Shown: piece after piece, positions 44,190 through 57,529 of the stretch
Layout of the letters: each line of letters starts with the position of its first letter
How positions within the stretch are numbered: position 1 is the stretch's first letter
Source of the DNA: Lumbricus terrestris
Lineage: Eukaryota; Annelida; Clitellata; Crassiclitellata; Lumbricidae
Assembly (NCBI GenBank): GCA_949752735.1
Contig: OX457047.1
Span: 2,268,782-2,332,781 of the forward strand
Length of the DNA stretch: 64,000 bases
Reading direction: 5' to 3'
Translations under genes and position numbers: made by a program
Notes under the pieces: generated by a model
Seen by the model: only the letters and a program-made list of their open reading frames with translations
Databases searched by the model: none
Told to the model about the DNA's origin: nothing

Positions 44190-44852
44190 GAAAACGAGTC
44201 GTTTGAAGAATCAAAAATTAATAAAGTCGAAGAAAAGAAGATGACTGGCGATTCAGAACAGCGTCATTGCTTCTTAAATGTACATGTACGTTCCACGTTG
44301 GTGCACCGAAAGAATGGAACAGACTTAGAAGAGACTCAGAATTATTATGTATCCGATCGATGCTCGAACTAGTTTTTTTTGGTGTCGGCCCGCTATTCCG
44401 AGGGTCCACTATTCCGAATATCCGCTATATTTTGTTCGTTATCCTTGGTGGTTAGCCAGGTTAGGGTTACGGTGGGTTAGGGTTAGGGTTGGGTTAGGGT
44501 GGGTTATAAGGTTAGGGCTGGGTTAGGGTTAGTGTTGGGTTAGGATTAGGGTTGGTTGGGTTACGGTTAGGGTTATGGTTAGGGTTGGTTAGGGTTGGGG
44601 TGGGTAAGGTCTATGTTTAGGGCTAGGCTTAGGGTTAGGGTTATGGTTTGGGTTATGGTTAGGGTTGGGGTGAGTTAGGGTTAGGGTTTTTCTTATAGTT
44701 AGGTTTAGGGTTAGATTTAGGGTTGGGGTTCGGAATAGTGGACCTTCGGAATAGTGGACCCTCGGAATAGTGGGCCCAAACCGTTTTTTCATCGTCTCAG
44801 AATCGACGCACAGCTCACTAAGTTGATTTTCAAACGTCTTAACGTCTAAGCT
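44190..44852 (+). pseudogene. LINE RT C-terminal scrap split by the telomere-like cassette
   Basis: HVGAPKEWNRLRRDSELLCI before the cassette and RLRIDAQLTKLIFKRLNV after it lie in one frame once 44381-44782 and one target copy are ignored. The layout (WN.L, then basic tail and stop) is that of a LINE RT end. Confidence 0.5.
44381..44782. mobile_element. Element enclosing TTAGGG-like repeats between inverted tandem arms
   Basis: Left arm CCGCTATTCCGAGGGTCC, then ACTATTCCGAA; right arm is the complement, with three CGGAATAGTGGACC units. Both arms begin GGT at the outer edge (GGTGTCGGCCC, GGTTTGGGCCC). The interior (about 44455-44728) is degenerate GGGTTAGGGTTA-type DNA, a vertebrate/echinoderm-type telomere motif, but irregular. 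Flanks GTTTTTTTT and GTTTTTTCA could be a 9-bp duplication with two differences. Confidence 0.7.
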
Positions 44853-44854
44853 TA

Positions 44855-45570
44855 TTTAACTGCTCTCCACCTCGCGACTGATTATTGGCTAAGCCTCAGT
44901 CTCGCAGTTGTGAGTGACGTCATCACAGAATCTATAATTAGAACATGAAGAAGAGACTAAAAGAGAAAGGATAGCCTAATGATGTAATCATTGCAAAACT
45001 AAAACGAATTTCACTATAGGTTTCACCAGAGCGACCTAGAGAGTAGAAACTCAAACGGAAATTAACAGCATGCAGTATGCCTACAATTATTAGATAGCCG
45101 AATGGAATAAATCACAGCCACTTCATTTTCTGAAGCACAGCATAATTATCACTATTTAAATCACATCTAGAAAGTCCTTAACGACATTAGGATACTGATT
45201 GTCACAGTATAATGGACCTAACCCTACCCCTAAGCCTCATCCATTGGCATAGTACTTTGTAATTCAGAACGTAATAATTGATGCTAGTAGACTATTGCTA
45301 CTATACCCATGCAACACTACATTGCCTTTGAACTATACTCTGCTCAGCCGAATGTCACAATGTCGTTCCTTTACAGTCTCCCTTTTATTCTTAGGCCTAC
45401 TGATGTGAACATGATCGTATGTAAATTCTTAAAGCTTCTGTCGAGCATTGAAAGTGGTCACTACGGCTTGTTGTCTAGCATTCACTTCGGTAATGTATAC
45501 CTACTCTCTACAGGGAATTTGAATGGAATCAGAACTGATAATGTAAACCATAATGATGCCAACGACGGTA
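44855..45570. other. Intergenic DNA, nothing recognised
   Basis: No gene or repeat recognised. Copy C's final coding exon should lie between here and 46727, but none was identified. Confidence 0.35.
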
Positions 45571-45572
45571 GC

Positions 45573-45900
45573 CAGAGGCGGATACAGGGGGGCAATCCAT
45601 GGCCCCCATTTAGAAATTTCTTTATTCCTCACCAGCTATTTTGGCTCAGAAAGTTGGCGTGGCCCCCATGAGTAGTTCCGCAGGTCCCTCCCCACGTCCA
45701 CGAGGCCCGTATACGAGGTCCGTACGACTAAAAAAGTCACCAACTGTTTTGGCGGATAAACTGGTATCTTTTTCATGCAAATGACTAAAAAAGAAGTCAT
45801 CAGATTTTTCGGCGACCAAGACGAACATTTTTCCCTGTGCCGAGTCCGAAAATTTTGCCCCCCCCCCCACCCCATTCGAAAATTTATGTATCCGCCCTTG
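45573..45900. mobile_element. Non-autonomous hAT-type element, 328 bp
   Basis: Termini CAGAGGCGGATACAGG and (complement) CAAGGGCGGATACATA. The flanking 8-mers ACGGTAGC and ACGGTAAC match at 7 of 8. Inside are two GACTAAAAAAGTC-like palindromes. Confidence 0.82.
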
Positions 45901-45999
45901 ACGGTAACAATGATGAAGAAGATGCCGAAGAAGTTGTCGATGCTGAAAATTGTTGGGAAGATAATGAAGGTAGTAATCACGATGATAGCATTTTTATAA

Positions 46000-46195
46000 T
46001 TATATGGCGCCTACTTCAGTTCCCTGTAGCGATGTTTTAGTCTTGTCTTCGTCCAACTGGTCTTCATCTTTATTTCCGTCCGTACATCCACAACCGTAGA
46101 ACCTGATAAGGAGGCGTTCATCCACCTTCGCCTCCAAATCTCTGTCCCCTGTTTCAAAAGCAAGGCTTTAGTCCTATGCACTATAGGCTGTGTCG
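46000..46195. repeat. Dispersed repeat (partner at 14785-14960)
   Basis: See the partner; shares CGTTCATCCACC..CGCCTCCA and TGTCCCCTGTTT in the same order. Confidence 0.5.
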
Positions 46196-46469
46196 ACATT
46201 TCTTATGGTAGTAAACTGCAGTGTTTTACATAGTCCGAACAACTTTTCAAGCTACTGGATCATAAAGACATCAACGAAGAAACCATGTCCATAATGAGAT
46301 ACGGTCGTGTAGGATGTACATTGGTATAACATGGAAAGTCTTATAGGATAAGATTTTACTTGGGTCTCGGTGGATATGTGGATATACTTCACATCCTTTT
46401 TTGGATATTACCAATATTGGATAATCAATATTACGTTAAAGCATTAGGCAGTTGAATAGCAGGCTGAAG

Positions 46470-46625
46470 TTGTTGACAAAAACCTCTTCTTTCTCCGTCT
46501 TTCTCCTCCTCCTTCTCCTTCTCCTCCTCCTTTTTCTTCTCCTCCTCCTCCTCTTCTTCCTCCCCTCCGCCTGCTCCTTCTTCTCCTCTGCCCCTCATCG
46601 TCGTTCTTCTCTACACTTCGTACTT
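46470..46625. repeat. Polypyrimidine (CTCCTT)n tract
   Basis: About 150 bp of CT-rich DNA dominated by CCTTCT/CTCCTC. Leucine-rich open frames are artefacts. Confidence 0.85.
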
Positions 46626-46727
46626 CTTCTCACCCATGCAGATTAGATTATTAAACTGCATTACATCAAGCAATGATGTTTACTGGAAAAAATAGATGAA
46701 AACAGATAGATATAAATCGACACTTAC

Positions 46728-46839
46728 TCATAATGAAGGATGCTATTATACCGACCACTCCAGTGACGATGGCTCCGAATGGAAAGAACCACAGATAGGA
46801 CAAGGCATAGAAATTTCCCAGACCTCGAAGTTTATTGAC
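46728..46839 (-). CDS. Copy C exon 14 (last exon found)
   Basis: 112 nt: VNKLRGLGNFYALSYLWFFP, then FGAIVTGVVGIIASFIM(S); acceptor TTCGTAG, donor A|GTAAGT. Confidence 0.86.
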
Positions 46840-47099
46840 CTACGAAATGTAGCACGCTTTTGTGTAACAATGTTTTTTGTATAATAGGTGCGTTATGAAT
46901 GACTTTCATACTAGTAATAGCAAGAGCAATGTCAAAACTATAGCAATAGCATTATAACAAAACGTCACAATAATAACATTAATACTACTACTACTGCTAC
47001 TATACTACTGCTGCTACTGCCACTACTACTACTACTACTGCTGCTACTGCCACTACTACTACTACTGCTGCTGCTGCTGCTACTACTACTACTACTACA

Positions 47100-47172
<73 letters not shown>

Positions 47173-48639
47173 AAAAAATATTAATGAGACCGATAAATAG
47201 TGAAGGCCATGTCTTTCAATCAGACCTAGGACAAAAGATCGGCATGGTTACGGGGGACCCACGTGAAACATCTTTCCTGTAGCCAACCAACGTATTTCTT
47301 TAACGATACAACGTTTTAACGCGATCGCATTCCGAGGCACTTTCGACAATCAAGACAACGATGAGTAGGGTCATTCTGGACTAGTTTTTAACCTGATGAT
47401 GGTTGATGATGGTTCTCTGCCCGAAGGCAGGTTCATTGACTTTTCGCCCCTGGGGATGAGATGAGTGAGGTGGTTTCCCGTTGCCTTCCCAACAGACAAT
47501 GATGGATATGTCGCTCCGCAGGAGCTTGCCCCCCCTGCGTCCCACACGTGCTATAGCCCGAGATATCTAAATTTCTGAATGTCAACTCCCAGCCTTAGGC
47601 TTGAACCGCAGTCCGGTGCAACCAACAGACGAATGCCGCTCTCGCTTAGGGGTCATTGCATAATTGCGTAACGCTGAAAATGACCGTTTTCGACCCACCC
47701 ACCATGTAACGCTTCGTAACGTTTCCCTTGACCCACCCAAACACCCTCCGCAGCGTTACGTAACGAGTGTTACGAAACATCAGTTGAGATTTAGGTCTAT
47801 TATTATTGGCTTATGTGGGCGAGTAACTATAATTCATATTTTCATAGTGAATTTAACATAGGGCCTATAGCCTAGTAGGCCTATATGAATTAAGCTTATA
47901 GGCTAATTTGACAGTATGCTAGGCCTACATAGGCAATACAGAATGTTTTATTTATATAAGTGACAGTCATGTTTGAAATGCATCAAGAGTAAAATTTTAT
48001 ACACTGCTGAACCGTTTCAACCGAGAGTAAATTGCTCATTAATAATAATAATTATTATTAATCAAAATTAAGATGAACTAATTATTTGCTTAGTCTGGGT
48101 AATTCGATAATTATTGTTAATAGAAATACTGCTGAGTTTCGTTGAGTATCAATTTTAAATGTTTAAGATTCGGGTCCACTAAGAAAACATATTCTTCAAG
48201 GTGGTTCTTCGATGTTAGGGATTCAAAGGGAATTAGGCACCACCACGTGCGTTAATTAATTATTGTTCCGTTGACAAAACTATCAGATCCAAACAATTCG
48301 AACAGCTGTTTCCGGTTTGCACAAACGGAAGTACAGATATGTTTAGTTGTTGACCTGGCATGTAACGGGTGTCTGCTGCCGTATCTTCTTCAGATTATAT
48401 AGACCTACTTCGGCTACATTTTGAATCAACGTCACGAAGTCTAAACTTCGATCACATCATGTCACCCACCCAAGTAACGTTTCGTAACGTTTTCAATGAT
48501 CCCACCCACCCACCCTCGAGCGTTACGTAATTATGCAATGACCCCTTACCGGTGTAGCTAACTAGGCCAGTTCTTAACCAATAGTTAGTAATGAAGTCCT
48601 TGAGGGGTCCTAAATGCCATGGGACAAAAAATAATATTA

Positions 48640-48683
<44 letters not shown>

Positions 48684-49442
48684 AATAATAATTATTATTA
48701 TAACAATTATATAATAAATTAATGTGATGCCTGAGCTCCTAACCCTCGGGCTACCAGGGGGGAATGGTATCCACCCCCTAGGTTTTTCCCAAATAATACT
48801 TGTTTCGTTTGGAATAAAATTATGCCATTTTAGGTAGCTCAAGAGGGTGCATTGGGACACATTTTGAGGTAAAATTTGTGATGATATCCCATACCGTTCA
48901 AAAGTTATACCCGATTTACCCAAGGTACCAGAGGGGTGGATACCACCCCGAGATTATCGGCTATATTTCATCCGACATAATTTTAACATTAAGTAACACA
49001 AATTATACCAATCTATAGAGCGAATGTGGGGCTAAATTTCCATGCTCATTGAGTTGTCTTTTGACAACCGGAAGTGCTCAAAATAAATTAAAATATATAA
49101 AAATAGTTCTTATTTTCGTAAACATTTCATGTGTTCTCTATTATAATGTATCCATAATTTATTTTTGAAGAGAAATTATGCCATTCTATAGAGGGCATGT
49201 AGGGCTATTTTTTCATACCAATTAAATTGACTTTTGTTGACCGAAAGTGCTCAAAATAAATTAAAATGTGTGAACATGTTAAGGTTTTTCAACGCAAATC
49301 GATATTTCTGTGTACTTTGTCAAGAGCTTATAATATTAGCTGAAACAGATATTGACAATGAATACATACAAACATACATACATACATACATACATACATA
49401 CATACATACATACACACATACATACATACATACATACATACA

Positions 49443-49478
<36 letters not shown>

Positions 49479-52400
49479 TTATATACATGCATGCTCACAT
49501 GCATGCCCTCGTATATACATGCATACATACATTGATGCATATATGCATACATACAAAAATACATACATACATAGTTACATATTATATATGAATGTGTGTA
49601 TGAAGGCATGCGTGCGTGCATGCATATTATGCATGCACGCACGCTTGCCTTCGTACACACATCCATACATATATATTTACAAACATACATGCATACATGT
49701 ATACATACATACATACATACATTAGACTGGTCCAAAAACATGAACTTCTTCAGAGTTGTGCTCCACAACCCCAGTTTTGTTCTATGTCTGCCCAGGATCA
49801 CATCTACCAAATTTGAGAGCGATTGATGAATATCTAGAGGGAGCTCAAGGTCATGGTATTTTCACCATTGAAGGCATGAAATTGGTTATCTGCATGGAAG
49901 AATAGAAAACAGATTTTGGGTTGAATTAAACCAAAATATTGCAGCCATAAATATATAGGCTTTCAAAATGTGCCATGTTGCTAGGGACACACTATAATTC
50001 TTTTTCAGTGTCATTCACTCTCCTTTGTAATCTTCATCAACCTGACCTTGGGGCAGAACGAATAGGTCTTCCTGTGGCATTTCACGAGCTGAAGAAGGAA
50101 CTGCTTCTGCTCTTCATTGTTGTCAGTGATGACTTGCACTGTTACAACGAAGCAGCGGCTTGCTCAGCAGAGTTGTTCGCAGCTGTCATGACCGATGTTG
50201 CCGTCCAGAGATCCTCATTGAAGGGGTCATTGCGCCATTCTTTAGGATCCTTGACCAGGAAAGCTTGGGTCTTCTTGTCCCCATTCAAGTCAAGAATATC
50301 AAAGATGACAGTTGTCTCTATGTGTAGAAACGTGCAAGGCCAAGAGAGCCAAGGGGCTCATGACAGTTGAGGCAGTTCACAGAATTGATGGATCGTAGAA
50401 AGTCGGAGGTTTGTTACCAGCAGTACTTTGGCATCCATTCAACTTCTCTTGCCAAGCAACTACAGCTAGGTCAACCAAACTTTTTAAAATGTACTCAAGA
50501 TGCCTGCCAAGTGCGGTCGAGGCGAATAGACCACCTTTGTCACTATCAAATTTGGATAGTTACTGAGCTATCAAGTGTAGCAATTGGTTCTTAACTGGTG
50601 CTCCTATAGGCAGAGTATATCCTCATCCCTGAACCGAAAATAGAAAAGGTTCACAAGGTTTGCACAATGCTTTTCTCTGGCAGTTAGAGCGAACAGCTAC
50701 TGGAAAATAAATATTTTTAAGACTATAGGTGGCTTTCGCCATCCAACATGCAGGGTGAATGCTCCTGGCGCCCGGAAAGAAACCCTTGCTCTCTGTTCTC
50801 CACTCAGAAAGATCAATCTAAGTTTCAAGGCACCCTCATAGTCTTCTTTCTGATGGTATCCTTCCATAGTCGCCTTCCAGAATGCCATGATTTATTCTCA
50901 AAGAGCAGAATTGTGTGCATGAAACATAATTATTATCATCAGAAGCCACTTAAAATTTCGCCATGCCAATTCTAGCCTACTTTGCTTGAACTTCTTGAAC
51001 ATATTGTAGGCCTATCCAGTTGGTAAAAAAAGATTCGAAAGCAGTAGCGAGTGGAAGTTCCATGACCTGATGGTGGCAAGCTTCCCATGGTTATTCTTGC
51101 TCATGCGAATTCTCAATAGATTGCAGGCGAAATTCCGCAGATCAGGATTTCCGGCAGTTGTGTCAAACACTTCCACGAACTAGATTCTGGAGACGGTGGA
51201 GACCCAGCCATCCAGTGTGCTCAAACAGGCTTGGGATTGTTCCTAACCAGTTCCTCGGTCAATTTATGCAACTTCCAGTAAGGTCTCTTCTCCGTCCCGT
51301 GTGATGAATACTGCAATTCCATCTACTGCTTCATCTTGCCAGCATTTCAGATAGCAGTTTCCCTCCCCATGCCGGAGCAGTGACACATTGTCGATGATCT
51401 TCATGTCCATGCCTTCAGCCTCTCTGATGTGGAATTAGTGCTCTGTCAAATTTCAATAACCTTTGAAATAGCTAAAGCTGCTGCTTCTTTGAATGGAGAC
51501 TTTCTCTGGACATGAAAGAGCATTAGAAGTCGAAGAACGTTCTCATTCGTTGGAAGATGACCCTGGCAGTTCCTCTGTGCCCTTTCCCATCGGCCAAACT
51601 TGAGCGCCGCTTCTTGTCTTTGCCAATATTACAATATCTACTAAGTAACGTTAAAATTAACTCCCGATTACCAGTTGGACAAAGTTAACGCGTCCGTATC
51701 ACTTCATTTGCGATTAAAAAACCAAAGTCAAGTGCATCCGAATATGAACAGACACCAGATTTCTTGCAGTTGCTGTTTCTTAGGTAAATTGAAGAAAATG
51801 CAGTTTTCGAGTTATGAGAAGGCATATTGGCAGCTGTCCTGCAAAGTCTCTACAAAGGAGACAGTCATTATAATGGGCTTGTTGGTCAACACCAACTTTC
51901 TGCAGCAGGAGTGGAAACCTCATGCTTCTATCTGCTCCACTTCTTAAGTTAGGCCTATTCTATGTTGAATGTGGCTTCAGAGAACATTCCGTACAATTCG
52001 AAGCAAAATTTCACCTAGTTGCTCACTTTAATATGGTATATCTCAGTCAGTTTTCCAGATATTTCAATACAATTTTGTATCTGTGCCTCAAAATGGTGGG
52101 CAAATACTTGGAAAATTGTCGAGAAAAATTAAAAGTGAAGGTGGGAAGGTCTGGTTGACCTGACACAGAATGACCCAATTATAGATAGATTGTTTGACCT
52201 TGAGCTACCTCTAAAAATGCCCCAATCTGCTTCAAATTTGGTCCACTTCTCACTTAGGCGAGGTAGAACAGATTTAGACTTGTGGAGACTAGTTCTGATA
52301 AAGATGATTTTTTACCATTGTCTCGTGGACCAGTCTAACATACATACATACATACATACATACATACATACATACATACATACATACATACATACATACA

Positions 52401-52434
<34 letters not shown>

Positions 52435-55400
52435 CATACATAATTATTAACACATATGTTCAAAACACACAGAATTTAATATTCTGCACATGAAAAAGTA
52501 CACGTTTGTGGAATCAATGGGTCCACAGGTAAAAATTGTATAATTTCGAGGTAGATTCATATATTTTTTAACCTAAACATAATTATAATTTTGTGCAGAA
52601 ATGAATGTTCTATCCATTGGTGTATAGCAATATTATTTATGACATCTCAAACCAAACCCAAAATCCAGGGGGTTGGTAGCCACCACCCCTTGGTAGTCCA
52701 TGTTACAAAAAAGCTTGGTACCCTGAGGGTTAAAGCTCAAAGTGTATAAAATGTTCATTGGCCATGAAAACTAAGACCAGGCAATTACTTCCAATGTCAC
52801 GAAATAAGACAAATATTTTCGTAGACAGTGCTTACCATTTGGCGTATGGATCCAGGCATATACCCAGATGTTCCATTCCAATTATCTGTGGCGTCGATTC
52901 CTTCAAAGGCTGTGTAGTTCGAGTAGTTCAGTGTCGAATTGAAGAGAGTGGAGCTACCATTTCTAACATAACATTGCTCGACGGACACAGGAGGTAGGGG
53001 AGGGTGTTTGTAGCGGATCATCATTGACCCAACGCCCAACCAGAAGGTCATCAATACACCCACGATGCCTCCTAGTAATGTGCCCTTGAACAGAAAATGT
53101 TATAGCCTACATGTTCTGGTTCTTGCTTGGCTGCACTTACGGTAAAGCCGTAAGTAGAACACAGAACAAACGAGGAAGTGCTGGAAAGGATTGGAGAGGA
53201 AAGAGCAATGATAAAAACAATCAGAGAAAGACAAAAGAAATGGATAGGGCATACGCTAAAAGAAGACAACCTGGTAAAAACTGTGCTAGAAGGCAAAATC
53301 GAGGGGAAAAGAACAAGAGGAAGACCACGACAGATGATGTTGGACACGATGATGACGAGGATTGGATACCAAAGACTACAGGAGAAGGCCCAGCGAAGGG
53401 AAGAGTGGTGACATTGGACGGCCGAACCTGCCTAGGGGCAGAGAACCAGAAGAAGACGGTAAAGCCAGCATTTTGTTTGAGGAAATGTGGCATTTTCTTG
53501 AGTTTTCAGCCGTTTTCTGATAAAGAATTAACTATTGCTTTCGGGTAATTAACGCGTCCTAACCCGATTGTGTGATGCCCGCAGAATCATTTGTGAGGAA
53601 TTGCATGCTGCAGGACGATATTTCATGCACCACGAGGTCGCCATGTTTCTGGGAGCAACCATTAACCGCGATTCTTCGTGCTTCTTTCGGAGACTTTCAG
53701 AATGGACATTTAGGTTACACTGCAAGAAGACTAGGCTACACCACTTGGATTTTAAATCCTGCCACCTGTTTCGTTTCTGTGATGCCTCCCGAGGAAACTA
53801 AGTAATTGCGCGTTTTTGGACGATTTCAACGCCTACAATCAACCTACCACATGGCTGTCGCTTATGTGTTAACAATGAACAGCCGCGTCTTTCAAGAGTT
53901 TTTCGCTGACGGACTTCGATCACAACCATGGGGTCAACCGTTCCGAGGCCTGTGAGTAGATGACGATGGACAACCTCTCTAGACTGTCGGAGACTAACAT
54001 CATCTAACGCTACTTAGTTGGAGTTTGTTTGTATGTGCGCTTGTTATAGCGCCCCTTCAAGCTCTCTACTCACAGGCGATCACGACTACAGCGTGGACCC
54101 TGCATCCGAGTCTCACGCCGAAGCGCTTAGTAACTGCTAGTTAAGGACTTGCCCAAGGTCCCTACGCAGCGACTTGAGGTGGATTCGAACCTGCAACCCT
54201 CCGGCTGCAAGGCAACGAGCATACCAACTACCCCACCGCGCCCAACGAGTGAGCCTCAAGTGTTTATGGATAGCCAAGGTTGCAGTTGGTGCCTTCCCTA
54301 TTACCAAACGGTTATTGTGAATCATGTTACTTTAAGTGATTTATAGATTATGGTTGCAATAAATCGATCGGTTAAATCCTAACTGTCATCAATATTATCA
54401 CTGATGACATTTTTAATCATCAGAAGATGAGAAGTGTAACAACCTTCCAGTTGGCGTGTTTGGAGATTCCGCCAAGAAAAAAGAAGGCAGCCAATGGACC
54501 ATTCGCCAAGCCACTCATGGTGAACAGAACCTGCAAACATGCAAGTCAATAACATAGCAACAGCAGTACTGCTGGAGATGTCTATGCAGATGCTCTCCGG
54601 ACATCATCGCGGGCACTGAATCGGAGTTTTACGCCGAAGTGCATGAGCATTATTGCGAGGTCCTCACTTGAAGTGAATATTATATGAATCCGCAACCTTC
54701 CGGCTCCGAGACACCGAATAATGCATTAACCCATGCAGCACCGCGCCCCACTGGTGCACCCCATTTTGTGAGACGGTTTGTACAACCTTTTCCTATATTG
54801 TGTACTGCATTGTACTGTATTTGAGCATTTGTGCGTGTATATATTATACACACCCACATGAATGATTATGGATCTATTCGTTAATTCAAAAATCATGTTG
54901 TCACACTGCAACATGTTACACAATCATCAGCATGATAGAAGCTAAACAGAAAATGAACAAACAATAAGATGATAAGCAGTGTTTAATCTAGACGTCTCTG
55001 GGGGGGAAAGTTCCCCCCAGGATTGACATTTTCCCCCCCAGAAAAATTTGACGAAATGATATTGGTTTTTAGTTACTGTTTCATCATTGTTTTACATGAA
55101 GTGTTATAATATATCGTGATATTATTTATTATTATATGATTATAATGACATTATTTTACTACAATAATATGTGACGCAGGGGCTCGAAACCCGTCGTTTG
55201 TCGCTTCCTAGATATTGCGCTAGACGCCGAAATAGGCGAGAGGGGTAAAGAATGCAGTTTATTCTTCATTTCAGTATATGACTGTGAATTCGCCGTAATT
55301 TGCGAAGTAGTGAACCGATTTTGATGCCGTTTAGGTTATCTGATTCAGAATATATGCCTCTAATGCCCAAACATTTTCAGAATAATAACTTAGTGGATTC

Positions 55401-57443
55401 AGTAGACTTGGATGACACGGATATTCAGTAACTTTTTATTTTATTTTTTTCCCTATAAACTAATGAAAGATTCAAACGAGCACAACTTTTGTTAGAAAAA
55501 AGATAATTTCATTTTGTTAAAAGTATTTTACAGAGTATGGTCATTGTAGCATTTGACTAAATCAAAAGGTCAAAAGCCGACATGTGACGGGTTTTGAGCC
55601 CCTGTGTCACATATATGATACTATCATGTTAAGATGACACTTTAAAATGCAGCCATTGCAATGGGGAAATTCAAAAAGTTTCTAATAAGTCACTGAAACA
55701 GTGCAGCTATTTTGTTAAGATGACCCCTTAAAATGCTGCCATTGCAATGTGGAAATTCAAAAGTTTTCCAATGGGTCACTTGTAAAGTGCAGCTATTTTG
55801 TTAAGATGACACCTTAAAATGCTGCCATTGCAATGTGGAAATTCAAAAAGTTTCTAATGGGTCACTGAAACAGTGCAGCTATTTTGTTAAGATGACCCCT
55901 TAAAATGCTGCCATTGCAATGTGGAAATCCAAAAATTTTCTAATGGGTCACTGTAAAAGTACAGCTATTTTGTTAAGACGACACCTTAAAATGCTGCCAT
56001 TGCAATGTGGAAATCCAAAAATTTTCTAATGGGTCACTGAAAAAGTACAGCTATTTTGTTAAGACGACACCTTAAAATGCTGCCATTGCAATGTGGAAAT
56101 TCAAAAAGTTTCTAATGGGTCACTGAAACAGTGCAGCTATTTTGTTAAGATGACCCCTTAAAATGCTGCCATTGCAATGTGGAAATTCAAAAAGTTTCTA
56201 ATGGGTCACCGAAAAATTACAGCTATTTTGTTAAGATGACACCTTAAAATGCTGCCATTGCAATGTGGAAATTCAAAAAGTTTCTAATGGGTCACTGAAA
56301 CAGTGCAGCTATTTTGTTAAGATGACCCCTTAAAATGCTGCCATTGCAATGTGGAAATCCAAAAAATTTCTAATGGGTCACTGAAAAAGTACAGCTATTT
56401 TGTTAATGTGGAAATTCAAAAACTTTCTGGTGGGGAGGGACGCATCCCCTCCCCATACCCCTACCCCTCCCAGTCTCGGTGCTACGCGCATCACGAGCGT
56501 CCTTCGGGCGTTCAAATGTCTTCCCCCCCCAGAAACCCCATTTCCCCCCCAGAGGAGGGGGACTAGATTAAACATGGATGATAAGCAAAATATAAAATGT
56601 AAAATTTGGGATTAACATGATGATAGAGCAGCAGAATATGCAGGTGAGGACAACCGCTTGACAGAATGATGCAAACTGGATGAATGCCTGATTGTCGATT
56701 GATGATAGTTCTATGACTCTCGGTTGTGAGCAAGGAAATAATATTTCGGCTCTAGTAATAAGGTGAACCGTTCAGAAGAGCTGCCAGTAGCCAGACTACT
56801 TGACAAGAAGCAAGAAGCAAGTTATGAGAAGATCGAATAATGCCATTACTGTAATTGATATTTTTTTATTTATGGCACGAAGTATGACAATGGATGTGAA
56901 GGAGAAGTTCCGTTTGTAGAGTTGAGGTAGAAGGGGATGGATGGTAACTTGAACGTTCGAGCAGTAAATAATCTTCAAACCATTATAAGGAGACGGACAA
57001 ATCATTGACGATGAGCTTACCTGTGTGATTGGGCCTGGAATAGAAGCCGAGAGGAAAGCCACTCCAGTGGACAAGGCTCCGAACAACACAACTGGAACAC
57101 AGCTTCATAATGAAATACTAATCTAACAAATGATATCTTGTTAAATACAGACTGACACTTCCCATTCAAAGGCAGGAATTGATGCCCTTGGAACATTTTA
57201 TTTATTTTTTCCTCAACCAAAACAACAAACATCGGTTCCTTTTGCCCGCACTGCCACTAGGCAGAACAGGGCATTTTCGGTCACTCGAACTTCCGCTTGG
57301 AATGACCTTCCCTCTTACCTGCGTTCCCACCCTCGGAACATGTCTGGCTCTTTCTATAGATTGCTCAAGACTTTTCTTTTTGACCGGGCTTGGGTCGGGA
57401 GCGCCTCTGAGTAGACTCCTTGAAGAGGCGCTATATAAATCAC

Positions 57444-57529
<86 letters not shown>

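Larger units (their letters stand above)
48743..52729. mobile_element. TTAA-type (piggyBac-like) element, 4.0 kb, with another transposon inside
   Basis: Termini CCCTCGGGCTACCA and (complement of right) CCCTCAGGGTACCAAG are inverted. The right side is flanked by TTAA, the left by CTAA, probably a mutated copy. No piggyBac transposase was recognised. Most of the interior is taken up by microsatellites and the inner element 49723-52337. Confidence 0.55.

Noticed and set aside
45380..45990. Acidic plus-strand frame interrupted by the hAT element at 45573
   Set aside because: The pieces join loosely across the insertion but are low complexity with no family match and no splice sites.
49234..49810. 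Frames of 160 codons on both strands rich in Thr-Tyr-Ile-His
   Set aside because: Translation of (TACA)n in both strands, crossing into transposon DNA.
54185..54260. Free-standing tRNA gene
   Set aside because: Good A and B boxes, but there is no acceptor-stem pairing and it continues into a SINE body with an L2 tail.
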